Part shown: piece after piece, positions 35,401 through 47,400 of the stretch
Layout: every line of letters begins with the position of its first letter
Numbering within the stretch: the stretch's first letter is position 1
Assembly (NCBI RefSeq): GCF_905475395.1
Contig: NC_058340.1
Span: 70,224,181-70,288,180 of the forward strand
Source: Chrysoperla carnea
Taxonomy: Eukaryota; Arthropoda; Insecta; Neuroptera; Chrysopidae
Direction of reading: 5' to 3'
DNA length: 64,000 bases
Made by a program: the position numbers and the translations under genes
The notes under the pieces: model-generated
Databases searched by the model: none
What the model was told of the DNA's origin: nothing
What the model saw: the letters and a program-made list of their open reading frames with translations, nothing else

Positions 35401-38400
35401 ACCGTGTACCGTTTTACACAACAAAGTAAAAAATATAAATACTACTTAAAAATGCTGTATTTAAGTGTAAACAAATATTTAAAATACATTATAATTTTGA
35501 GATATTTAAACGCAGTTTTTTGGCGCTCTCTGTTGATGACGTATGAGTACGTGATCTGTCAATTGGTGACAGTTCAATGTATAATTTACAATTTAAAAAA
35601 ATGAATTTACAACACAGAATTTACACTCGTTGTTATTAAGTTTTTTAATAAAAAGCCGTAGAATAATATAATTTAATGAAATACCATATAAAATGTATGT
35701 AATTAATATTATACAGTATGTCAACAAATTTGACAAGCCCGTACTATGATGTCACGTCCGTATAAAAATTAGAATTTCCGTTTTATAAATTTTTAAATGC
35801 CCTCACTGAATTTGTACTTTTATTAATTAATTTTAAGTATTTAAAAAGATATTAATTAATAAAATAATGGTTTAGTTGAAATGTCCAGTCATTAAAGTTA
35901 CGGAAAAAAAATATTTGAACCAAATTTACATTTCATGAATATTCCCTATTGCTGAAGTAGTAGTAACAAATGTACCGATCAAAAGAAGGGGTATCTTATC
36001 CGATTAGTGCTGCCACCATTGTTTTATTTAAATATTTCACTTTTATTTAAATATAAATGATAAGAAAATCCCCAAAACACTAATTGATAAAAACTATAAT
36101 GAATTTCCTTTGTAATAATTTAATCTTACTAAATGATTTTTTAATTATTATTAGAGTCAAATGATTGTAGAACAATTTAAAGATGCAATGCAAAGACATA
36201 AAGAATTATTAAAGGCAAGTAATTCACCTCAATCTCACAAGACATTTTACAGACAGTTTTAATGATAAAAAAACCACACAATCAAAATTTTAAAACGTCA
36301 TTATTTGTAGTAATTGTTTTGTATTGTATCCAGAATACAGCATATCCAGTAAATGGTATTTATCAGGGTCCAACACCAAGATTAAATTTACCCGTACGTA
36401 ATGCAGGTAACTATTCGACAAATTTTATTCCATAAATTTTGCGATTATCCCCTTTAAAGCTTATTGGGAGGTAATTCATTGCGTGTAAAACAGAACTGGT
36501 AATTTCATACTACACTAATTTTTGTGTGTGTTAAAAATACATAATATTTGCAAGCATGTAACTTTGCTATCCTTGGTCCTTTTGAAATGTAACACAGCTC
36601 ATTTTAAGGGCAAAGAAGTGAACTTGAAGAGGTGTTACTCCAATTTACTCGTAACGAAAAAACTCTCTATATAAGATAATTTTGACTCAAAAAATAGAAA
36701 ATCGTGTTCATGTATCCTTTAGAAAAAATCGGGAAAAAATTTTTGTTTCCGATTTCGATAAAACTCTATATGTAAGGTAATTTTGACCCAAAAAATACAA
36801 AAATCGAGCTTACGTATCGATTGGATGCATAGTTTTGAGAAAATCGCTCTTTGTGTAAAATTTTGGACTATATCTCAAAAGCCACGCATCCAATCATTAA
36901 ATAAACCCGATTTTTGTACTTTTTGGGTCTGGAATTTTGTTCTTTAATTTGATGAAACTCGCCGAGTGGGGTAATTTTGATTCAAAAAGTATAAAAATCA
37001 TGTTAATTTAATGATTGGATGCAGAGTTTCTGAGATATCGCAATATTTGGATCGAATTTAGTCCGTATCTCAAAAACTATTCGATCAGTCTACAAATGCA
37101 CCCGATTTTTGTACTTTTGGGTCAAAATTACCTTATATACTGAGTTTTATCGAAATTGGAGATAAAAAAAATTTCTCGATTTTTTGCAATTTTCTTAAGG
37201 GGTACGTACCCCTTAGAAAAAATCGGGAAAAAAATTTTTTTTCCGATTTCGATAAAACTCTATATGTAAGGTAATTTTGACCCAAAAAACACAAAAATCG
37301 ATTTTACGTATCGATTGGATGCATAGTTTTTGAGAAAATCGTTCTTTGTGTCCAATTTTGGACTATATCACAAAAGCCACGCATCCAATCATTAAATAAA
37401 CCCGATTTTTGTACTTTTTGGGTCAAAATTACCTCATATATTGAGTTTTATCGAAATTGGAGGAAAAAAAAATCAATTCAACTGGAGGAAAAAAAAAATC
37501 AGTAAATCAATTCGACACTGTAAACAAATTAACCGCTAAAAACCATGAAGCAGGTTATCAAAACCACAAAATTCCAAACCACTATCAATTGAAATTACAA
37601 CTAATAAAAATAAAAGCGTCACGACGCTTTTATTACCATCTTTGCTAAATTAATGTTTTTATTAGGATTTTCACCGAGCTCCAGTCAAATGGGTGTACAA
37701 ACCGGTATTGAACTTGCAACAGAATGTATCGGACCACAAAAAAGTAACATTTTATCGGGTAGGTAAATAAATATAGGAATAAATCGAAATTAATCTTCAA
37801 TGATTATAATTTTCTGTTTTTGTTAATTTTTACAGGTACTTCATCGCCTATAATATTGGTTGTGCCAGAAACGTCATATTCCAGTTCGGAAGGTGAAGAA
37901 GATTTTTACGATGCTAACGATTCACCATTCACATCCAGTCAAGTTCAAAGTCCGATGTAAGTTACTATTTCTTTTTGCTTTTTTATTAAAATTGGCGTAA
38001 AAACATTTTTTTATAGCCCATGTGGTAGAAGCAAAAAATTTACAAAATCATAAAAATCTATTTTTGAGAAATACGAGAAAAGAAAATAATCGATTTGCGT
38101 CATTTCTCAAATTATTAACATATTTTTCCGTATTTGTTATTTCAAATTATCACCAACCATTACTTACTTTATGTATATACAGTGTGTTCCAAAAGTCCAT
38201 AAACACGAGTAATACTGATGTGTTGTGATTATGAAAAACCAACTTTTTACAATTAAACGTCAGACCCCTTTTGAATTTTTTAAACGGGACTTGTTTTAAA
38301 ATGGATTCATTTCAACGTTCATCTTTAATATTTCGGTAACAAAAGAGATTGTGACCTACGACTTGCGCCAAAATTCGAGTTTTTATGCTCATTCCAACAA

Positions 38401-41400
38401 AGTTTTAAGAATAAGGTTCCTGATAAAAAAAACAATTTATCTGTATGGAAAAGCCTATCTCAAATTACCTTAACTACTTGATAAATTTTATTAATGGATC
38501 CTACATCCTCGTTAGTTAAGTCTAGCTGGTTACTTAAAACCCTGTATAAACGAAATAAACTATTTTTTGTGAAAAACGCAATGGAACACAGACATATGGA
38601 GCCCATTTTTCTTGTATATAATACGCAAATAATTTATATCAACAGGAAATTTGATAACAAAAACTTATAAGTTTTACATGCTAAATATATGTTTAGGAAA
38701 TTTTAAAATACAATCTGTTGGATATTGTAGTAGTATATGGAGCTATACAGGGTGGTCCATTTTATTTTAGTCTGGCCAATAGTTCGTTTTGTAGTTAACC
38801 AATCAAAAAATAACTTGCAGAAACAAGTTGCAGAGTTTTTAAACAAAAGTTGCAGAGTTTGATAGGGGACATCATGTTCTGACATTAGATTGGACCTAGT
38901 TCTCCGGCTTTCTTTAATAGCCAATTTAGATCCTTAAAGGTAAGAGAAAGAATGCAGCTTTAAATTAGAAAGTTGATCTTCTTGAAAAACTAGCAATTTT
39001 TATTTAAAACATTTTTTCGAAAAGCGTTAGCTTTTAGAAGAAATGCGAGACACGGTAACTACAGAAAAATGCTCAACCAAAAGTTTTCAAGGACAATAGA
39101 GGACATTCGTCTGTGTCTATGACTTTGATCTGAAATTCTAGTTTCAAGGTCATTGGACCTTGATCTTCAAATGATTTTGAAAATTTACCTGGGCTTAAAT
39201 GTTATAAGCACAGACGAATGACATTTATTGGCCTTGATAACTCTTGTCTAAAAATTTTTAAAATAAAGCTAACTTATTTTCTTTTGATTAAATGCAGTAA
39301 TGATAATACCGATTTTTGAAGAAATGCTTTAAATAAAAAATATTATTTTTTTTTATGAGGATCAACTTTCTAATTTAAAGTAGTAAAGTACTAGTTTGAC
39401 AATTAAAGCAATCCGGAGAACTAGGTCCAATCTGATGCCCCATCGAACGAAGTTACACGAAGGTTGGTTTGACGTCATTTAAAGTTGATAATAGTGATAT
39501 ATTAATACAACTTTTGACACTGTTTTATTGTCATTGCTTGTCGGATTGACATCACAGATCACGTGTGCGGTGGAGCCAAAAAAAATCGTTTTAAAATATT
39601 TCAAATATTGTGACTTTTTAACAATTTTTTTCATAGTGTTTTTATTGTTAAAAATGCGTAATTTTTGAGTTGCAGGCTCTGCTCGACCTATATTTTCATA
39701 AAAAGTTATCAAAAAGCATTTCTGTTTTTCATAAAAAAGGTCTATTAGCCATAATAGATTAAAGCGGTCCACCCTGTATATGGGAGCTACATACATGGCA
39801 GCAGAGCTATACATGTGTGTATATATATTGATTTTTATAACTTTTAAGCAGTCGAATTGGCGTCGTTATGGTCAACAATGCGCGTCCTTATTATATATGA
39901 GACATTTCAAAACGACAATAAAAACTTATCATCTAGTTGTATGAATTCTTTTAGATACGTTTGGAAAGAGTAGTCAGAGAGGCGAGTAACATAACACTTA
40001 CATGAAATCTGAAGGCTTGGGGGGATGCAAGTAATTAAAAATGTGTTTTCATATTTTATGATTATTCCAAGGTTTTTTCCTCACCACATAATTTCTCTTT
40101 TAGCTTGTACAGATGATAGAAATTCGAAATTTATTTTTTTAAATGTTCAACAATTCTATTTTATTAAGATGGAATTTTGTATCTGAATGTGCTTTTGGTA
40201 TCTTAAAGCAGGGGGAAACACAAAATTGAAAATTTCTTGCTAAATTTTAATAAATTAGGGAATATTAATCACAAATAAAGCTGTACTCTTTTCCCACTGT
40301 TTTCTCACTTTTCCCAAATCGTTCGAAGACAACAATTTTGAAATTTTTTCGAAGGTGCAACGCTTGAATAGATTGGGGCAGCGTATATGAGTGCGGGTCG
40401 GAACATTGGTGATTTGGTGTGCACTCACTTTATATACTTCCCGAGTATCTAACAAATTGTGATGTCAGCCAATCAGCTTCGATCAGATGATTAGCCCATT
40501 TATAAGAGCAATTACGATCAGTTAAATCATACTGATGATGACTACATGGTAGTCGAAATATGTATTTATATAATACAAAAATTGATATAGGAAATTGGGG
40601 AAACAAATCGAAATTTAGTTCGAAAATAAAACGGGGGGAACCGAGAACCCAGAATGAATGGAAACAATGAAATGGAACAATTTTTCTAAGATTATTTCGA
40701 GGTTCACTGAAAATCTTTATCGCAGTTTTACGAACTTTTTTTAATCACCCCGAATATTAACTCGAAAATTATGTGATTAGTATCAATGTTGACCATATTA
40801 ATCAAAGGTACTTGTTTTTTGATTACGGAGTTTTTATTAAATTGTTTTATTTACAAACTTCCTTTTAGCAATTGAATTTTTTAGTAGATTATTTTTATTT
40901 TATTTTCTTTGAAAACTTGTTTGTTGAATTTTATAGAAAATAATTTTCTTACTAAAATTTGTTTCCTTTCCTTTCCGTAAAATCTACCAGAACGTCTATT
41001 TATCAAGACAAATACTCAAAAATAAAAAGACAAAATTGGCTTTCATTTTGAAAATCAATAAATTATTTGTACCTCGTAGAACTAAATCTAGGTAAGTTTA
41101 ATCTAGCTAAAGTGAGGCATTTATACTGACTCTAGTAAGGCATTTATACTGACCTAGGATTCAATAATAAATAAACACAAAATAAATAAAAAACTTAACT
41201 TAACAAAAAGAAAACTGACTTTAAAAGAAAAATTTTTCCAAAACAAATTAAAATGCACTAAAAAGTAAACAAATAACGATAATTTAATTTAGTTAAAATT
41301 ATTATTATTTTTGGAGTCGGTGTCAGCCAAGCTAATGTAGCAAACTGTTCTGTCAGAATTGTTTCCTTGGCTGACACCGACTCCAAAAATAACAATAATT

Positions 41401-44400
41401 TTAACTACATTATATTATCGTTATTTTTTTTACTTTTTATTGCATATTAATTTGTTTTGGAAAAGTTTTTCTTTTGAAGTCGGTTTTCATTTTGTTAAAA
41501 GTTTTTTATAATTAGTGATTTTTAGTGAATCTGAAATATAATAACTAATTTGTCACTAAAAAAAGAATCATCGAAATCGGTTGGCGTGATATTGAGTTAT
41601 TCGTCCTCTTGTCGTCCATACTTAATGCAAATTTAAGAATTTTATGGTTTTCTCATGGATGTCGTTGTCAGAACTGGACCAAAATGAAATGAGACCACAC
41701 GGGAAGCACTAGCTTTCAAATAGATAAAGAATCATCAAAATCGATCCACCCAGTCAAAAGTACTGAGGTAACAAACTTAAAAAAATACAGTCGAATTGAG
41801 AATCTCCTTTTTTTGTTTGAAGTCGGTTAACAATACACATATCTTGATTTTGAAAACGTGACAAGTATACCAATACCATTAATCAAAAGTTTTGCTCAAA
41901 GCCATCGATTTATTTTGTTGCTGCAACGTTTAGTGTTTTCAAGTTCACAACTGACTTTGAACGTACATCAGCTCAGCTGATATTCAATGATGAAGTATGT
42001 TTTTTTATTCACTCTTGACCGGTTTTATATACAAATATTAATTACATTGTTAATTAATTATAATATCAATGCTATATTATTACACCGCATTCTATTGATA
42101 ATAAAAGTTGTTGTGATTTTACGACAATAGCGTATCCAATAAATTCGAACTCCCTAGAGCGGCATTCTTTTACAATTTAGAATTATTAGACTACTTATTA
42201 TTTATTGAAGACATCTTTCATATATATTAAGACTTTCTCATATTCAAAATTCTCTTAAACGGCCTTAATATCGGAGTTAAAAATGAAATATAACCCTTCA
42301 GCACTCGTGTTATGAGAATATTGCTTATACTCGATTTAAAACATAAATGCCAAAAAAATTAAATGATTAAGTTCTAGATCTCAAAAAAACTTATCGATTG
42401 ACGTCTGGTAAGTCCGATTTGAATGCGTGTCTCGAGAAAACTTAGCTGAAAAACGAAATGTCACTTACAATAAACAAGGATAGATAGATGATAGATTAAG
42501 TGTCATCTATGAATACAATAGATAGGTTAATTGAAGTATGTAATATTTCTTTACATTATTTATAAATTATTATATTTGTGATTACTGAGAGAAGTTTTTA
42601 CTAGCGTCTTTAACATCCGTTTTTTGTACCGTGTGGCTAACAAAAAAAAAGTTTTTATTTCACAGAAAAATTTATGTCTCAAATGGTCCTCCCCTCTCAA
42701 ATTTGAATACTGTCTACGTTGCTGAATAATAGTATTTCATGTTCTTTAAATAATAAAATTTGTTGTGATTTTACGCGATTACTCATATGTATATACTACG
42801 GTTAATGAAACTATTTTTGGTTGACTGATTACAAATTACAAAATAATTATTACTGTCATTTTTTTCTCATTATTGTTATCAAAAATTCTACTCTTTCTTT
42901 ATTTTTAAAATTAGGTCTCCTTAAAAAAATTCTCAACTGACATAAATAATTAAATCCTCCTCCAAAATAGTACCTATTGTAAAAATAACGTAAAACTTCA
43001 TTTCGTGCGTCGATGACATCATCATGTTCTTTGGGTTCTCGCCTTTGATTCTCCTCCAGCGGTTTTGATGATAGATAACTTTAAGTTTCTCCTTTAGTAG
43101 TTGCGTTGGGTATAAGTGGTCTTTGTGGGTGGCAAAAATATGTAATAAAACAAATCTGTCTTTTTCTAACACATTGTAATTCCTATAAATTAAATCGAAA
43201 ATGTTCTGTCCGACGTTTAATGTGTCAGAAAGACCTAAATTTTTCCATTATCACAAATAATCTAAAATTTTTGAAAATGATCCGAAATGATGAAGATCAA
43301 AAAGTGGCAACATAATCTGAACCATAACATATTTTTTGTGATAGATACACTTGTCTATAATTATTATTCGGATCATTTAAGTCATTATACATCATATAAT
43401 TTCTAGGTTAAAACATTTTGATAAGACTATGATAACATTACACGAGTCATAACATTAATTAATCACTTTTTTCATATTCCAAAAGTTTATGTTTATTATT
43501 AAAGAACTTATAGTACAAGATCCGAATTAGGGTCGACCTTCACCCATCTGTTTACCGAATGAAAGTTATTTTCTATGAAATGTAAAATATTAACAAATAT
43601 TCCTGTAACGGGTTGCCTTAAAAAATATGGTCAAGACCATTTTTAATATAAATATCAAAACTTGGAAAGCTTGTAAACATTATTTTTGACCAATATTTTG
43701 TGGCCAATCATATGCCACCGTAATTGTAACAAAATTATCTTTATTTAGATATGCGAGTCAATGAATTAACAGATGCACGTAATTACTATTTTCAACTTGT
43801 ATAAATGCGATAATAGTGAACGAAAAAAGGCAAACAACATAGCTGCTGCATATTCTTTATGGCTTTTACTTTCGAGTAGATCAAAATTCGTAAGATATGC
43901 AAGTCAGTGAAAAATTTCTAAAAATTTTACTCTTGATATTTTCACTAAAAGTAGTCTGGACCATATTTTTTTAGGCAACCCATTGCAGGGATATTTGTTA
44001 ACATTTTATATTTCATAAAAAATAACTTTCATCCGGTAAACAGATGGGTGAAGGTCGATCCTAATTGGGATCTTAGACTATTATAATTATTTCCTGACCA
44101 GATATTACATACAATTCTCTATAAGTTTGTTCTTTTTTGACTCAGTGTAATATGCTGAGTGTAAGTAGAAAAGAACAGTGATATTATCAAGTCAAAAGAC
44201 TATTCGCTTCTACTTCTACACTTATTGTTAGTATAAATGGTGGATACATACATTATAGATGTTACCGTCAGATTGTAATTTCTGTTAAATTGTAAACAGT
44301 CTATCAACAATCATTCCAATCTGTATTAAATTAACTTATTGATCTCTCTATATAACTGGATAGAGGATCTCATGCATTAAAATTGATCAAATTTGAAGTG

Positions 44401-47400
44401 TAAACTAGCGCCTCCAAATGAGTGAATATAACTTAAAAAAATACAATGGGGTAAGCGCATATTTAACAAATTTATACTTCGTAGTAAATCGTAACAAATT
44501 TATACTTCGTACAATGTTTTTTTTAGTTTCCAGCTAATTTTTCTGGGTGCTGGGAATGCTTTAATATTAAAAACTTAAAATTATTTTACGCTAATGCGAT
44601 CAGTGACTTAACCCAACACATTCAGCTCAGTTAAGTTAATATATAGGTTAGATTAACACGAGTTGGGATGGTTTTTTGTACCTGAGGATAATTTTATAAT
44701 TTTACTAGACGGTTTACAAGCTAGCGGAAATTAAATCTAACGGTGGACATATATATATTATATATAGATTTACTTCTATTAATTTCCTGCTAGCAAGATA
44801 TTGATTTCGCTCCGAAAATTTCATATTATCTTTATACTTTTATATTACAATTATTTATTTTTGTCTAAGGTTAAATTTTTCTATTCAATTTTTGCCTAAT
44901 TTTGATGAGGGCCAAGTTCCTAGTTTCTACTATTTCTTTTCAATAAAGAACCCAACTTTTAGGTTACTCTGAAGATCAAAACCAAATTCAAAATGTTTTA
45001 AATATCACCCCCCCCCCCTTTTCTCACCCAAAATTATTATATCAATGGTAATATTTCAAACATATACAGGTCATATCCAAGTATATACAGAATATTTAAA
45101 CAATTAATCTATTAGTTGTCAACTTTTGCTTAGTTATTAATTAGTATGTTTCAAATTGTAGATCTATGTTTAGAAATTTATTAGAAATCTTTAAACTTAT
45201 CATAATAAAGTTATTGGTTTGATCTATAAATGTCATATTTACACGGCTGGTTACTCTGTTGCAAAAGAACAAAAAAAACAAACAAACACATGCGCAATGC
45301 ATTTCTTGCGCACTCTCAGCACAATATTGTTTACAATATAAAAAAAATAATAAATTTTTTGTTCTTCATAATATTCGCAAGTTGATCTAGTTTTGTTGAT
45401 ACTATGATTTTTTATCCTTTTTTATAGCAGTGAATTAAAAATAATTGTACATAAAGATATAATGAGTTTCTTTTTATTCTCACAAGTGATTTGTTTTAAT
45501 AAAGGCCATATTTATATATGTACGTTTATAGAGACAGTACCAGTACCGTGCTTACTTTCAAAACAAACCCCCTATGGCCCCCGAACAGTTATTAAATATT
45601 TTATTATATTAATTTTTAACGTGTAGTATTTTTTTTAATCTTATATGCCATGATATTACTATGTATATTATGATCTTGATAAGAAAACTTGAACCATTAC
45701 AAGCTTCTATTTTATTTAGTTTCACCTGTCTGTCTGTAATCAAATCTTGCAAGTCTCTGTCTAGCGCCTGCTCTATAAATAACAGAAGAAATTTGCTGCG
45801 TAATTCTTTCTGTGGGTAATTTTTTTATGAAGGCTGGCGTCTTGCTTTTTTGGGAACTTCTCCAGTACTCAAGTTCATATTTTCTATGCAGAATTGAATT
45901 TTCTTTTGAGAATAATTCTCGCACATCACAAAACGACTCAAATTCGATAAAAATTATTTTTTAGTGTCTAAACATACTCGTAAGTGTCGTCTTGCGTTAC
46001 CGTATCTTAGACTGTATTAAAAATATCTTTTATTTTGTTCTGAGTAGTATCATGATACAATTAGCTCAAGTATGTTCTTGCGTAAATACACTCTCTCACT
46101 CTTGATTAATCACTCTCGCGCTCTTTTCACCATCCTCCACCATATTGGTTGAAGTTGTTTATTTACGTCTTTTAGTACGCATTTTTCTTTTCTGAATTGG
46201 TTAGATTTTCTCAAAACGCGTTCGTATCACGAATATTACTTTGTCTAATTGTAATATGCGTATTGCTACCTCAGTTATCTCGGTTGTTAGTTTGAGCCTC
46301 TATTAGTAGTTTCTATTTTTAGGCAACCACCATCAATATGATTTCATCGACAAAACTGTTTAGCTTAGAGTCCTCAAGTACCTTTATTTTCAAGAGATCG
46401 TCAATGTCTAAAGAATTTATGTTTCTGTAATTTTATGTTCTGTATTCACCTAACTATTAATTTGATTCATCAAAAACTAACCAGATAGTGTGTTAAAATT
46501 TTATGAGTTAGTTAGATTCATAGATTAGTTAGATAGATTTTATGCAGTTAGATTCATTTTCCACTGATTTATAGTGTACACCAGATGGATGCGCGAAACA
46601 TTTTAATGATGACACATTTTTGTTAAAACATTACTCGGTGCTCTCTGTTAAACATAGCGACTGTAATGTCAATGAGTTTGAGTTTAGTTTAATATTTTAC
46701 TTTGAGGGGGTTAGTTTTTTTATGTTGAATTTTTCATATTTTATTGCTACACTACTGGATCTCTACTAGTGTGGTGGTTATTGCATTGTTTATAATATTG
46801 TGTGTATATGTTAGGAATCAGAAGTCAGAACGTGGATTCATCATAAGTTCCTATACCGTGGATATCTATTGTTGTTTTTAAATATCAGTGGCAGTGGCAT
46901 ATATTTTACAAAAATATAATTGTGTTCAATTGAAATATTTTTAAAATTTAATTGTGTGTTTAAATTGTTAAGTTTGGTGGTGGTTTTTATGTTTAAGTTT
47001 ATTAACAAAATAACCGGGTAATTTGGTTTGTTTATTTTTTTTCCCACATTTGTTAATTGTTAGGCTCGATTTACACTAAGAACTCTTTTTGTAATGTTTA
47101 AATGAAACGGTACAATCATAGAACAATAAATTATTTTTATCCTCAAAATCGAAATAAAAAACATATCATGATTTATATTTACGTTTTGAGATGTTCTACA
47201 ATAATGTAAGACATTTACAAAAAAAAATTTGTGTGTATATGTGTGTGTTGTCAAATTTTTTGGCGTAAAATAAATAATTGCCAAATAAATATTGATCATT
47301 TATAATTTTTTGTACTTCTAGTAGATTTTCAATTAAATTAGTGCGAAAGAAAGGAGAGTTAAAAGAGTGGAGAATTTTTTTCGAAATTTTTCAAAAGACC

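Noticed and set aside
37757-37764. Alternative donor for ORP9 exon 8 four bases downstream (AG|GTAAAT)
   Set aside because: It shifts the frame; the chosen G|GTAGGT donor keeps the reading frame into exon 9.
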